Positions 8,639 through 17,583 of a stretch of 64,000 nt of DNA are shown here, piece after piece; position 1 is the stretch's first letter, and the number at the start of each line of letters is the position of its first letter. The stretch comes from Eubacteriales bacterium (GTDB lineage Bacteria > Bacillota > Clostridia > Lachnospirales > Lachnospiraceae), in contig JAUNGM010000006.1 of NCBI GenBank assembly GCA_030524545.1, positions 62,001-126,000 of the forward strand, written 5' to 3'. Position numbers and translations under genes: made by a program. The notes beneath the pieces were generated by a model, which saw only the letters and a list, made by a program, of their open reading frames with translations, had not been told where the DNA came from and searched no databases.

Positions 8639-8768
8639 CGTAGGATGATTGTTTCATATGCAAGGCGGAGGAATGAGGCGTAGCGGTGGCTACGGCGATT
8701 GACGACAACGCCGCAGATGAAAAATCAGACAAGTCAAGGTGTCAGTTATTTATTATTCGTTGTACTAG
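8604..8768. repeat. MITE-like palindromic element with 35-bp inverted ends
   Basis: The left arm 8604-8638 and the reverse complement of 8734-8768 match at 30 of 35 positions, both beginning CTAGTACAACGAA. The interior is GC-rich and has a small central hairpin (GTAGC-GGTG-GCTAC). There is no open reading frame. The left arm overlaps the last codons of adenosine deaminase. CTAG at the tips may be a target duplication. This looks like a non-autonomous transposable element or a large REP-like palindrome. Confidence 0.75.
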
Positions 8769-8785
8769 GCATGTCAGATAATTTA

Positions 8786-8813
8786 AAAGCTTCCCGGAGG
8801 TTCGGGAAGCTTT
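8786..8813 (-). terminator. Intrinsic terminator of luxS
   Basis: AAAGCTTCCCG, a 6-base loop and CGGGAAGCTTT; on the minus strand it is followed by TTAAATTAT. Confidence 0.85.
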
Positions 8814-8828
8814 GGGGCTGAGAAAGCG

Positions 8829-9308
8829 TTATTCGGGATAAATCAGACGCTCCGGACTGATATCATAGAGAACTTCTTCCAGATATTTTTTCGCCAGATA
8901 TTTTGCCATGGGAAGATTCATGTCCAGATAGTTGCCGCAGTCTTTGGCAGCGGCACCGGGAACCTCTCCCTCAAAATCCCGGATAAATTCAAAGGTTTCC
9001 ACCATAAGAGGAACAATGTCCGCGGACTCATAGTCACCGCTTAAGAGCAGATAGTTGCCTGTTCGGCAGCCCATGGGACCCCAGTAGATCATTTTTGGTC
9101 CGAATACGGGATGATTCCGCAGAAAAGTGGCAGCCAGGTGTTCGATGGTATGAAGCTCCGCAGTATTCATGACCGGCTCTTCGTTAGGGGAGGTCATGCG
9201 GATATCGAAAGTTGTGATAACCGTGTTGCCAACCGGGTCTTTCCGTGAAACATACACGCCTGGCTGGAGTTTCAGATGGTCTATGGTAAAGCTTGTGATT
9301 TTTTCCAT
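8829..9308 (-). CDS. luxS: S-ribosylhomocysteine lyase LuxS
   Basis: A 159-residue metalloenzyme that cleaves S-ribosylhomocysteine to homocysteine and DPD, the precursor of autoinducer-2, as part of the activated methyl cycle. Metal ligands are H53 and H57 in the HTIEH motif and C124 in AAKDCGNY; C81 in GPMGCRTG is the catalytic cysteine equivalent. Length is normal for the family (about 155-160). It is a single-gene unit with its own promoter and terminator, divergent from trpS. Confidence 0.97.
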   Translation of the reverse strand: MEKITSFTIDHLKLQPGVYVSRKDPVGNTVITTFDIRMTSPNEEPVMNTAELHTIEHLAATFLRNHPVFGPKMIYWGPMGCRTGNYLLLSGDYESADIVPLMVETFEFIRDFEGEVPGAAAKDCGNYLDMNLPMAKYLAKKYLEEVLYDISPERLIYPE

Positions 9309-9349
9309 GAAAAGTGCCTCGCTTTCTGAAATAGAGTAATATATGATTC

Positions 9350-9378
9350 ATTCTAACAGAGGTTGTGGAAGGATGCAA
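9350..9378 (-). promoter_or_regulatory. Promoter of luxS
   Basis: On the minus strand TTGCAT (9373-9378), a 17-base spacer and TAGAAT (9350-9355), about 42 bases upstream of the luxS start. Confidence 0.6.
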
Positions 9379-9382
9379 GTAA

Positions 9383-9411
9383 TTGACTTTCTTTTAACAG
9401 AGTGATAAACT
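9383..9411 (+). promoter_or_regulatory. Promoter of trpS
   Basis: TTGACT (9383-9388), a 17-base spacer and TAAACT (9406-9411). The 90-base leader has a possible hairpin between GGATCC repeats (9422 and 9459 regions) but no T-box elements. Confidence 0.65.
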
Positions 9412-9506
9412 GTTTTTAATAGGATCCGTATGCCCGGATGCGGCTTTTTCGGGAAAACGGGATCCGGTACAGAAATGAGAATGACTGATAATCGGAGGAG
9501 AGTATT

Positions 9507-10511
9507 ATGATTGACGGAAAGAAAATTTTATTCAGCGGAATGCAGGCAACAGGAAATCTGACACTTGGCAATTACCTGGGAGCCCTGAAGAACTGGCTGA
9601 CTTTAAGCGATGAATACGAATGTTTTTACAGCGTGGTGGATATGCATTCGATCACTATCCGCCAGGATCCGGCAGAGCTTCGCAAGCGTGCCAGAAATCT
9701 GCTGACTTTATATATTGCGGCAGGCCTTGACCCAAAGAAAAACTGTATTTATTATCAGTCCCATGTATCCGGACATGCGGAACTGGCGTGGATTCTGAAC
9801 TGCTTTACTTATATGGGAGAGCTGAACCGCATGACCCAGTTTAAGGACAAGTCAGCCAAGCATGCGGACAATATCAATGCCGGACTGTTCACGTATCCGG
9901 TTTTGATGGCTGCGGATATTCTTCTGTATCAGGCAGATGTGGTTCCGGTAGGTGTTGACCAGATGCAGCATTTGGAACTTACACGGAATGTGGCAGAACG
10001 TTTTAACAATATTTATGGGGATGTATTTACTGTTCCGGAAGCTTATATCGGTAAAGTAGGAGCCAAGATCATGAGTCTTCAGGATCCGTCCAAAAAGATG
10101 TCTAAATCTGACGAAAATCCAAACGGAAGCATCTATCTGATGGATGATCCGGACACGATCATGCGCAAGTGCAAACGTGCCGTAACAGATTCCGAGGGCT
10201 GCATCCGCTACTGTGAGGAGCAGCCGGGCATTAAGAATCTCATTGACATTTACAGTGCATGCACAGGCAGGACGCCGGATGAGACAGTCAAAGAATTTGA
10301 AGGCAAGGGCTATGGAGAACTGAAGCCGGCAGTAGGAGAAGCTGTGATCAGTGTTCTGAAGCCGCTGCAGGAAGAGTTTGCAAGACTTTCCAAAGATAAA
10401 GCCTATATCGATTCCATCATTAAAGAAAACGCAGAAAAGGCCAACTATTATGCGGTCAAGACTCTGCGTAAGGTACAGCGCAAAGTCGGTTTTCCGGACA
10501 GAATCCGCTGA
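9507..10511 (+). CDS. trpS: Tryptophan-tRNA ligase
   Basis: A 334-residue class I aminoacyl-tRNA synthetase that charges tRNA-Trp. The HIGH-type signature is TLGNYLG (residues 19-25) and the KMSKS loop is at 197-201. GVDQMQHLELTR, also diagnostic of TrpRS, lies near residue 150. Length fits the bacterial family. It is preceded by its own promoter and a good GGAGGAGAG site and is followed by the separately promoted cyclophilin gene. Confidence 0.97.
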   Translation: MIDGKKILFSGMQATGNLTLGNYLGALKNWLTLSDEYECFYSVVDMHSITIRQDPAELRKRARNLLTLYIAAGLDPKKNCIYYQSHVSGHAELAWILNCFTYMGELNRMTQFKDKSAKHADNINAGLFTYPVLMAADILLYQADVVPVGVDQMQHLELTRNVAERFNNIYGDVFTVPEAYIGKVGAKIMSLQDPSKKMSKSDENPNGSIYLMDDPDTIMRKCKRAVTDSEGCIRYCEEQPGIKNLIDIYSACTGRTPDETVKEFEGKGYGELKPAVGEAVISVLKPLQEEFARLSKDKAYIDSIIKENAEKANYYAVKTLRKVQRKVGFPDRIR

Positions 10512-10542
10512 TATTTGTTTTCTGAACTTTCTGTGAAATGAA

Positions 10543-10570
10543 TTGTAATTTTTCCTTGTCTCGTTATAAT
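10543..10570 (+). promoter_or_regulatory. Promoter of the cyclophilin lipoprotein gene
   Basis: TTGTAA (10543-10548), a 16-base spacer and TATAAT (10565-10570), 37 bases before ATG 10608. Confidence 0.6.
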
Positions 10571-10607
10571 GAGATTTAACGGAAATCAGAAGATGGAGGA
10601 AAAGATC

Positions 10608-11411
10608 ATGAAGCATAAAATATTGGCATTGTTTTTGGCATCTGTTCTGGCTGCCGGAGTTATGACAGGCTGCGGAAGCGATTCTGCCCGGGATGATAAT
10701 GCTGCGGCAGAGGGAACAGCAGATCAGGCATCAGAGGAAGAGAATGCAAAGAATGCCGAATTTACGGATGGAGAAGAAGGAACCGGGGATGCCGGAGATA
10801 CATCAACAGATGCAGAGGACACAGGGGATGTTTTTAACGCTGATGAGCCTTCAGAAGATACGGATGAGGCATCAGGAACAGAAACGGCAGTCCTTGATAC
10901 GGATACGGAGCTTTCCGGTAAGCATCATGCAGAGATTATGATCAAGGATTATGGAGAGATTGATGTAGAACTGGATGCGGATTCTGCTCCGATCACAGTG
11001 ACTAATTTTGTAAAGCTGGTTCAGGAGGGCTTTTATGACGGACTGACTTTCCATAGGATTATGGATGGCTTTATGATGCAGGGCGGTGATCCTCTGGGCA
11101 ATGGAACAGGCGGTTCCGAAGAAACCATTAAGGGTGAATTTTCTGAAAACGGTGTGGACAATGACCTTTCCCATACAAGGGGTGCAATTTCCATGGCACG
11201 GTCTTCTGCACCGGATAGTGCAAGCTCCCAGTTCTTTATCGTACAGTCTGACTGCACCTATCTGGATGGACAGTATGCGGTATTCGGCTATGTGACCGAA
11301 GGTATGGATATTGTAGATGAAATCTGCAAAGCTGCTCAGCCAACGGACGATAACGGAACAATTCCCGCAGAAGAGCAGCCGGTGATTGAAACTATCAAAA
11401 TCGTTGATTAA
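10608..11411 (+). CDS. Cyclophilin-type peptidyl-prolyl isomerase lipoprotein
   Basis: A 267-residue extracytoplasmic PPIase that would help fold exported proteins. A lipoprotein signal ends in VMTGC, so C22 would be lipidated. Residues about 25-95 form an acidic Glu/Asp/Ala/Thr linker. The cyclophilin domain occupies about 100-265, with FHRIMDGFMMQGGD (catalytic FHR arginine and QGGD), SMARSSAPDSASSQFFI and a terminal PVIETIKIVD. Start: ATG 10608 follows GGAGGA; the upstream in-frame ATG 10569 overlaps the promoter. Probably monocistronic or a weak leader to rnhB 43 bases downstream. Confidence 0.93.
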   Translation: MKHKILALFLASVLAAGVMTGCGSDSARDDNAAAEGTADQASEEENAKNAEFTDGEEGTGDAGDTSTDAEDTGDVFNADEPSEDTDEASGTETAVLDTDTELSGKHHAEIMIKDYGEIDVELDADSAPITVTNFVKLVQEGFYDGLTFHRIMDGFMMQGGDPLGNGTGGSEETIKGEFSENGVDNDLSHTRGAISMARSSAPDSASSQFFIVQSDCTYLDGQYAVFGYVTEGMDIVDEICKAAQPTDDNGTIPAEEQPVIETIKIVD

Positions 11412-11454
11412 ATTGCGGCGGCTTTTTGCTTTCAGGGAACGGAAGTGACAGAAG

Positions 11455-12210
11455 ATGAAAAATATAGGTGAAATCAAAGCCGAGATTGCGTCAGCGGCTC
11501 TTGAGGAATACGCCGGTCTCTACGAAAAATACGGGGCAGATGAACGAAGCGGTGTAAAGAAACTGCTGGAGCAGTGCAGAAAAAAAGAAGCTGCACTGAA
11601 AAAGGAAATGCAGCGGACAAAAGAAATGAAAAAGTTCGAGTATCAATATGAACATCTGGGATATCTGTGCGGAATTGATGAAGTTGGGCGGGGACCATTG
11701 GCTGGCCCTGTGGTTGCATGCGCAGTGATCCTTCCGAAAGACTGTGATATTCTGTACCTGAATGATTCCAAACAGCTTACACCTAAGAAAAGGGAAGAAC
11801 TGTACGAGGTGATCATGAAGAAAGCTGTTTCCGTAGGACTTGGAATGGCCGGTCCGGCCCGTATAGATGAAATCAACATTCTCCAGGCAACTTATGAAGC
11901 TATGAGGGAAGCAATCGGCAGGCTTTCGGTAGTGCCGCAGCTTCTTCTCAATGATGCGGTAACAATTCCGGAGATTACGATTCCCCAGGTACCGATCATT
12001 AAAGGGGATGCCAAAAGCGTTTCTATTGCTGCTGCAAGCATTGTTGCCAAAGTGACAAGAGACAGGATGATGGAAGAATACGACATCGTAATGCCGGAGT
12101 ATGGCTTTGCTTCTAATAAAGGATATGGATCGGCCGCACATATTGATGCGATTAAAAAGTATGGCCCAAGTCCCATACACAGAACAACCTTTATTAAGAA
12201 TTTTGTTTAA
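11455..12210 (+). CDS. rnhB: Ribonuclease HII
   Basis: A 251-residue enzyme that nicks RNA in DNA-RNA hybrids and removes misincorporated ribonucleotides. The active-site opening GIDEVGRGPLAGP carries D75 and E76; further family parts are LNDSKQLTPKKREEL, IKGDAKSVSIAAASIVAKVTRD (third acidic residue) and YGFASNKGYGSAAH. A 70-residue N-terminal extension precedes the core, as in other Firmicute RNases HII. It begins a short DNA-housekeeping run with the YraN-family gene. Confidence 0.95.
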   Translation: MKNIGEIKAEIASAALEEYAGLYEKYGADERSGVKKLLEQCRKKEAALKKEMQRTKEMKKFEYQYEHLGYLCGIDEVGRGPLAGPVVACAVILPKDCDILYLNDSKQLTPKKREELYEVIMKKAVSVGLGMAGPARIDEINILQATYEAMREAIGRLSVVPQLLLNDAVTIPEITIPQVPIIKGDAKSVSIAAASIVAKVTRDRMMEEYDIVMPEYGFASNKGYGSAAHIDAIKKYGPSPIHRTTFIKNFV

Positions 12211-12254
12211 ACAAAAGATACCTACATTGAAACAGAAATGAATGAGCATATTTT

Positions 12255-12614
12255 TTGAATAAAAGAAGTATCGGCAGTATTTATGAGCAGAAGGCTGCCG
12301 TCTATCTGGAATCCAGAGGAGTAAAGATCCTGGAGCGGAATTTTCGGTGCAGAACCGGAGAAGTGGATCTGATCGCAAAAGACGGGAAATATCTTGTTTT
12401 TATAGAGGTTAAATACCGCTTGGACAGAGGCTCAGGAAGTGCTGCGGAGGCAGTTAGCCATAAAAAGCAAAGAGTCATCAGCCGTGTTGCAGATTATTAT
12501 CTGGTGTCCCATTGCAAAAAGGAAGATACACCATGCAGGTTTGATGTGGTTACCTTCGATGGAGAAAAAGCCTGCTGGTATCAGGACGCATTTGCGTATT
12601 GCCCGAAATATTGA
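12255..12614 (+). CDS. YraN family (UPF0102) endonuclease-like protein
   Basis: A 119-residue protein of the UPF0102/YraN family, which has a restriction-endonuclease-like fold and commonly sits next to rnhB, as here. The family pattern is clear: GSIYEQKAAVYLESRG, NFRCRTGEVDLIAKD (acidic site) and VFIEVKYR (E-x-K). The only in-frame start is TTG 12255 with a weak upstream site; the two ATGs at 12238 and 12242 are in other frames and stop at once. Its biological role is not established. Confidence 0.88.
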   Translation: MNKRSIGSIYEQKAAVYLESRGVKILERNFRCRTGEVDLIAKDGKYLVFIEVKYRLDRGSGSAAEAVSHKKQRVISRVADYYLVSHCKKEDTPCRFDVVTFDGEKACWYQDAFAYCPKY

Positions 12615-12631
12615 AATTTCAGGAGGAACCT

Positions 12632-13483
12632 ATGAAAATAAACTGGCACGATCAAATCTGTGAAAAGATGACTGTCAATGAGAAGAATGGAGTTACCTAC
12701 CTTACCTATCCGGAACTTGACGGCCTGAAGGAATATGTCCATTGTTTTTCAACGCGGTTAGGCGGGGTAAGTGAGGGCATTTATCAATCCATGAACCTGA
12801 GCTTCACAAGAGGAGACAGGGAAGAAGCGGTCAGGGAAAACTACAGGAGAATTGCAGATGCCCTTGGCTTTCTGCCGGAGGATATCGTAACTTCTGATCA
12901 GACCCACACGACCAATGTGCAGGTAGTGACAGAAGTTGACCGCGGCTGCGGGGTTACAAGGCCTCGGCAGTTTAAAGATGTAGACGGTATGGTCACCAAT
13001 GTCCCGGGAATTGTATTGGCTACCTTTTATGCGGATTGCGTGCCCCTTTATTTTATTGATTCTGAGAATAAAGCCATAGGGCTTTCCCATTCAGGATGGA
13101 GAGGAACTGCCGGACGTATGGGGGCGGCTACCATGAAAAAGATGGAAGAGGAGTATGGTTCCAGACCGTCTGAGCTGTATGCTGCAATTGGCCCATCCAT
13201 TTGTCAGAAATGTTATGAAGTGAGTGAAGACGTGATCCGGGAATTTCAGAAAGCATTCTCTGAGGAATACTGGGGGTCTCTTTTTTATGAGAAGCCGAAC
13301 GGTAAATACCAGCTTGATCTGTGGCAGGCGAACAGGATCGTCCTGATAGAAGCGGGGATTCCCCAAAACCATATCTTCCTGCCGAATCTCTGCACATGCT
13401 GCAACCCGGATTTCCTTTTTTCACACAGGGCTTCCCATGGAAAGAGGGGGAATCTCGGTGCCTTTCTGGGAATCCGGCCATGA
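12632..13483 (+). CDS. pgeF: Peptidoglycan editing factor / multicopper polyphenol oxidase domain protein
   Basis: A 283-residue YfiH/PgeF-family protein. In E. coli this family removes wrongly incorporated serine from peptidoglycan precursors; members also show purine nucleoside phosphorylase and laccase activities. Metal-binding parts are QTHTTNVQ, FYADCVPLYF, LSHSGWRGT and CTCCNPDFLFSHRAS. Start: ATG 12632 with AGGAGG upstream is better than the in-frame ATG 12599, which overlaps the YraN-family gene. It lies 17 bases behind that gene and is probably co-transcribed with it. Confidence 0.93.
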   Translation: MKINWHDQICEKMTVNEKNGVTYLTYPELDGLKEYVHCFSTRLGGVSEGIYQSMNLSFTRGDREEAVRENYRRIADALGFLPEDIVTSDQTHTTNVQVVTEVDRGCGVTRPRQFKDVDGMVTNVPGIVLATFYADCVPLYFIDSENKAIGLSHSGWRGTAGRMGAATMKKMEEEYGSRPSELYAAIGPSICQKCYEVSEDVIREFQKAFSEEYWGSLFYEKPNGKYQLDLWQANRIVLIEAGIPQNHIFLPNLCTCCNPDFLFSHRASHGKRGNLGAFLGIRP

Positions 13484-13524
13484 AATGCTGATTGCTGAAT
13501 GAAGACAGCATCATCGTGCGAAAA

Positions 13525-13560
13525 GAAAACTCCTGATCACTCAGGAGTTTCTTTTCGTTT
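13525..13560. terminator. Bidirectional terminator between pgeF and prs
   Basis: GAAAACTCCTGA, a short loop and TCAGGAGTTTC, with A and T tracts on both sides; the two genes converge on it. Confidence 0.9.
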
Positions 13561-14733
13561 TTAGCGTTTATTCACTTTTTTCATCAGTTCATAAATCTTA
13601 TCGTTGCTGGAACGGACTTTTTCTACGGAGACATCATGATTGATGATATCCATGATGCTTGCCAGATACTTGCTCATATTAGCTTCTACATAATAGGGCT
13701 TGGTCAGCAGCTCAGGAAGACGGTAATTCAGGTTCGTGGTGATCACCTTGTCAAGCCAGCCTTTGTTATAGTAGTCGTCAAACTTTTCCAGGCCGTCTGT
13801 GAATAGCCCGTAAGTGGTACAGATAAATACGCGGTTAGCCTTGCGCTCTTTGATCTGCTTGGCTACATCAAGCATACTTTCTCCGGAGGAAATCATGTCG
13901 TCGATGATGACAACATCTTTCCCTTCTACGGAGTCACCGAGAAACTCATGGGCAACAATCGGGTTCTTACCATTCACGATGGTAGAGTAGTCGCGCCGTT
14001 TGTAGAACATCCCCATATCCACTCCAAGGATGTTGGAGAAATAAACTGCTCTTGACATAGCACCTTCATCAGGGCTGATGATCATCAGATGGTCATTGTC
14101 CATTTTGAAGTCCGGTACACTTTTTACGAGAGCCTTCAAAAACTGATATGTGGGGAAGAAGTTGTCAAACCCATTCAGCGGAATGGAGTTCTGAACACGG
14201 GGATCATGGGCGTCAAAGGTGATAAAATTGGAGACACCCATATCGCTCAGCTCCTTCAGTGCAAGGGCACAGTCCAGAGATTCTCTCTTGGAACGCCTGT
14301 GCTGACGGCCTTCATAAAGGAATGGCATAATAACATTGATTCTATGTGCTTTGCCGGTAGCTGCGGAAATGATGCGCTTGAGATCCTGGTAATGATTGTC
14401 CGGAGACATATGATTCTCATGGCCGCATACCGAATAGGTCTGGCTGTAATTAGTCACATCCACCATAATATAAAGGTCAGTTCCGCGGACGGATTCTTTG
14501 ATATATCCCTTGCCTTCACCTGTTCCGAAGCGGACACATTCACATTCCACCAGAAATGAATCTTCGCTGTAGCCCTGAGGAATGGTGCTGGGCTGCTTCT
14601 TGGCTACCAGTTCTTTACGGAATTTTACCAGCTTCTTGTCAACTTCGCGGGCCAGGTCCTGACAGCCGGCGAGTGCGGCGATGCGGATAGGCGCGACAGG
14701 AAGGGATTTCTCAAGTAACTCTATATTCGGCAT
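13561..14733 (-). CDS. prs: Ribose-phosphate pyrophosphokinase (long form)
   Basis: A 390-residue PRPP synthetase making phosphoribosyl pyrophosphate from ribose 5-phosphate and ATP for nucleotide, His and Trp synthesis. The PRPP-binding loop is VVIIDDMISSGES; RQHRRSKRESLDCA and FDAHDP are also typical. It is about 70 residues longer than the classic 315-residue enzyme, as in a Clostridia subfamily with an N-terminal extension. Start: MPNIELLEKS at 14733 follows TAGGAGGA; an upstream in-frame ATG 14775 lies in the leader. Confidence 0.94.
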   Translation of the reverse strand: MPNIELLEKSLPVAPIRIAALAGCQDLAREVDKKLVKFRKELVAKKQPSTIPQGYSEDSFLVECECVRFGTGEGKGYIKESVRGTDLYIMVDVTNYSQTYSVCGHENHMSPDNHYQDLKRIISAATGKAHRINVIMPFLYEGRQHRRSKRESLDCALALKELSDMGVSNFITFDAHDPRVQNSIPLNGFDNFFPTYQFLKALVKSVPDFKMDNDHLMIISPDEGAMSRAVYFSNILGVDMGMFYKRRDYSTIVNGKNPIVAHEFLGDSVEGKDVVIIDDMISSGESMLDVAKQIKERKANRVFICTTYGLFTDGLEKFDDYYNKGWLDKVITTNLNYRLPELLTKPYYVEANMSKYLASIMDIINHDVSVEKVRSSNDKIYELMKKVNKR

Positions 14734-14786
14734 AATATTCCTCCTACGTAAATAAGTTTTTGACAATAAAAACATATCCTACCATA

Positions 14787-14815
14787 TTTATAACATTTGC
14801 CCTAAATCTCGTCAA
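14787..14815 (-). promoter_or_regulatory. Promoter of prs
   Basis: On the minus strand TTGACG (14810-14815), a 17-base spacer and TATAAA (14787-14792). Confidence 0.65.
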
Positions 14816-14823
14816 GGAATTTA

Positions 14824-14852
14824 TTGATTTTTACTCTCGAAATTGGTATGAT
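14824..14852 (+). promoter_or_regulatory. Promoter of the DUF512-der-plsY-gpsA operon
   Basis: TTGATT (14824-14829), a 17-base spacer and TATGAT (14847-14852), divergent from the prs promoter. Confidence 0.55.
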
Positions 14853-14906
14853 AAGTTAGATTAGAAATGCTGGGTGCAACTGCCCTGTTTGAAAATGGAG
14901 AAGAGC

Positions 14907-16289
14907 ATGAAAGAAAAAAAGCATGTAATTTCCAGGGTGCTTCCCGACAGCATCGGTGAAGAACTGGAACTGGAAGCGGGAGATACACTGCTTTCGATAA
15001 ATGATCAGCAGATTGAGGATGTTTTTGATTACCGCTACTTACTGAATGACGAATATATTGTTCTCCTTATTCAGAAGCCGGACGGAGAAGTCTGGGAACT
15101 GGAAGTGGAGAAAGAGTACGAGGAAGATCTGGGGATTGAATTTGAAAACGGGCTGATGGATGATTACCGCTCCTGTTCCAATCACTGCATGTTCTGCTTT
15201 ATTGACCAGATGCCGCCGGGGATGCGGGAGACTCTCTATTTTAAGGATGATGATTCCCGCCTTTCGTTTCTTCAGGGGAATTATGTGACACTGACCAATA
15301 TGAGCAGCCATGATATTGACCGTATTATTCATTATCATCTGGAACCGATCAATATTTCTTTCCAGACCATGAATCCTGAACTTCGCTGCAAGATGCTGCA
15401 TAACCGTTTTGCAGGAGAGGCGCTTGCCAAGGTGGACAGGCTGTATGAGGCCGGAATCACTATGAACGGTCAGATCGTTCTGTGCAAAGGAGTGAATGAC
15501 GGCAAAGAACTGGAATACAGCCTGGAAAAGCTTTCTGCTTATGCGCCTTTGTTGGAAAGTGTGTCAGTTGTTCCTGTAGGCTTGACAAAATACCGGGAAG
15601 GGTTGTATCCTTTACAGGCATTTACCAGAGAGGATGCCCGTGAAGTGATCGGACAGATCCGGTGCTGGCAGGAAAGGATGATGGAGATGCATGGCACCCA
15701 TTTTGTCCATGCGTCGGATGAGTGGTACATTCTGGCAGAACAGGAGCTTCCGGAAGAAGAAACCTATGACGGCTACCTTCAGCTTGAAAACGGCGTGGGT
15801 ATGCTGCGTCTCCTGGAAACGGAGGTAAAAGAAGCTCTTTCGGAGCGTGCCGGTGACGACCGGCAGATTCATGTGACTCTTGCTACCGGAAAGCTTGCTG
15901 GTCCTTATCTTGAGAAGCATGCGGCACGGATACGCGGGAAATTTCCAAATGTACGGATTGATGTGATAAGTATTGTCAATCGCTTCTTTGGAGAAATGAT
16001 CACTGTATCGGGATTGATCACCGGACAGGATCTGAAGGAGCAGCTTTCTGAAACGGAACTGGGGGACAGAATCCTTCTTCCCTGTAATATGCTGCGGGAC
16101 GGAGAGAATATCTTTCTGGATGATGTAAGTGTGGAGGAGCTTTCCGAAGCACTTGGGAGAGAAATTGTCATTGTAGACGAGGGCGGGGCAGATTTGGTAT
16201 CAGCCATTCTGGATCCGCAGGAACATAAAATACCGAAAAGGAGACAAATGTATGAGCAAACCAGTAGTTGCCATAGTGGGCAGGCCTAA
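14907..16289 (+). CDS. DUF512 family protein with PDZ-like and radical-SAM-like parts
   Basis: A 460-residue protein of the DUF512 family. The first 65 residues resemble a PDZ domain ([19 protein letters not shown]). It is followed by a cysteine motif [14 protein letters not shown], a CxxxCxxC arrangement like radical SAM enzymes, then a barrel-like region with GNYVTLTNM and LCKGVNDG, and the C-terminal DUF512 part ([13 protein letters not shown]). The family has no confirmed reaction. Start: ATG 14907 with GGAGAAG is chosen over 14895 and 14874. Its last 38 bases overlap der, which shows tight translational coupling to that ribosome-assembly GTPase. Confidence 0.88.
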   Translation: MKEKKHVISRVLPDSIGEELELEAGDTLLSINDQQIEDVFDYRYLLNDEYIVLLIQKPDGEVWELEVEKEYEEDLGIEFENGLMDDYRSCSNHCMFCFIDQMPPGMRETLYFKDDDSRLSFLQGNYVTLTNMSSHDIDRIIHYHLEPINISFQTMNPELRCKMLHNRFAGEALAKVDRLYEAGITMNGQIVLCKGVNDGKELEYSLEKLSAYAPLLESVSVVPVGLTKYREGLYPLQAFTREDAREVIGQIRCWQERMMEMHGTHFVHASDEWYILAEQELPEEETYDGYLQLENGVGMLRLLETEVKEALSERAGDDRQIHVTLATGKLAGPYLEKHAARIRGKFPNVRIDVISIVNRFFGEMITVSGLITGQDLKEQLSETELGDRILLPCNMLRDGENIFLDDVSVEELSEALGREIVIVDEGGADLVSAILDPQEHKIPKRRQMYEQTSSCHSGQA

Positions 16290-17583
16290 TGTAGGAAAAT
16301 CCACTTTGTTCAACGCCCTGGCCGGCGAAATGATTTCCATTGTAAAGGATACGCCGGGCGTGACCAGAGACAGGATCTATGCAGATGTCACATGGCTTGA
16401 TAAATCTTTTACGCTGATCGATACAGGCGGTATCGAGCCGGACAGCAGCGATGTGATCCTTTCCCAGATGCGGGAGCAGGCACAGATCGCTATTGATACG
16501 GCAGATGTGATTGTTTTTATTACCGATGTTCACCAGGGGCTTGTGGATTCCGACTCCAAGGTTGCGGATATGCTTCGAAGAAGCGGCAAGCCGGTAGTTC
16601 TGGTAGTAAATAAGGTGGACAGCGTTCAGAAATACATGATGGACGTCTATGAATTTTACAATCTGGGTATTGGGGAGCCGATTGCGATCTCTGCAGCAAA
16701 CCGCATGGGAATCGGTGATATGCTGGACGAGGTTGTGAAGGAATTCCCGGAGAATATGGAAGCGGAGGAGGAGGACGATATTCCGAAGATTGCCGTAGTT
16801 GGCAAGCCGAATGTCGGCAAGTCTTCCCTGATCAACAAGCTTCTGGGAGAAGACAGGGTGATCGTATCCGATATTGCAGGAACCACCCGCGATGCCATTG
16901 ATACAAAGGTAAAATGGCAGGGAAGGGACTATATCTTTATTGACACCGCAGGCCTTCGCCGTAAAGGAAAGGTGAAGGAACAGATCGAGCGTTACAGTGT
17001 AATTCGTACTGTGACTGCGGTAGAGCGTGCCAGTGTTGTGGTGATCATGATCGATGCTACGGAAGGTGTTACGGAGCAGGATGCCAAGATCGCCGGAATT
17101 GCGCATGAACGCGGAAAAGGCGTCATTATTGCAGTAAACAAATGGGATGCCATTGAGAAAGATGACAAGACCATTTACAAACATACGAACCGTATCCGCG
17201 AGGTTCTTGCGTACATGCCTTATGCAGAACTGGTCTTTATTTCTGCAAAGACAGGACTGCGTATCAGCCGGCTGTTTGAGACGATTGATGCGGTCATCGA
17301 GAATCAGACGCTGCGTATTCAGACAGGGGTTCTCAATGAGATCCTTTCCGAGGCAGTGGCTATGCAGCAGCCTCCTTCTGACAGGGGAAAACGTCTGAAA
17401 ATTTATTATATGACGCAGGTTTCCGTGAAACCGCCGACATTCGTGATCTTTGTCAATGATAAAGAACTGATGCATTTTTCATACACCAGATATATTGAGA
17501 ACAAGATCCGGGATGCATTCGGGTTCAGCGGTACTTCACTGAAGTTTATCATCCGTGAACGCGGAGAAAAGGAAGGAGCATAA
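16252..17583 (+). CDS. der: Ribosome biogenesis GTPase Der (EngA)
   Basis: A 443-residue essential GTPase for 50S subunit assembly. It has the diagnostic two tandem G domains: G1 motifs [12 protein letters not shown] near residue 9 and [12 protein letters not shown] near residue 183, DTPG/DTAG G3 motifs and NKVD/NKWD G4 motifs. A KH-like C-terminal domain ends in [15 protein letters not shown] 16252 follows AAAGGAGAC, inside the end of the DUF512 gene. plsY begins directly after the stop codon. Confidence 0.97.
   Translation: MSKPVVAIVGRPNVGKSTLFNALAGEMISIVKDTPGVTRDRIYADVTWLDKSFTLIDTGGIEPDSSDVILSQMREQAQIAIDTADVIVFITDVHQGLVDSDSKVADMLRRSGKPVVLVVNKVDSVQKYMMDVYEFYNLGIGEPIAISAANRMGIGDMLDEVVKEFPENMEAEEEDDIPKIAVVGKPNVGKSSLINKLLGEDRVIVSDIAGTTRDAIDTKVKWQGRDYIFIDTAGLRRKGKVKEQIERYSVIRTVTAVERASVVVIMIDATEGVTEQDAKIAGIAHERGKGVIIAVNKWDAIEKDDKTIYKHTNRIREVLAYMPYAELVFISAKTGLRISRLFETIDAVIENQTLRIQTGVLNEILSEAVAMQQPPSDRGKRLKIYYMTQVSVKPPTFVIFVNDKELMHFSYTRYIENKIRDAFGFSGTSLKFIIRERGEKEGA

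Noticed and set aside
9412-9506. T-box leader for trpS
   Set aside because: The leader is under 100 bases and lacks the T-box consensus and the specifier stem.
12238-12257. Frameshift at the start of the YraN-family gene
   Set aside because: A T run could suggest a lost ATG start, but TTG 12255 already gives the full family start MNKRSIG-like; no need for a frameshift.
16168-17475. 435-codon minus-strand ORF opposite der
   Set aside because: Antisense shadow; der is unambiguous on the plus strand.
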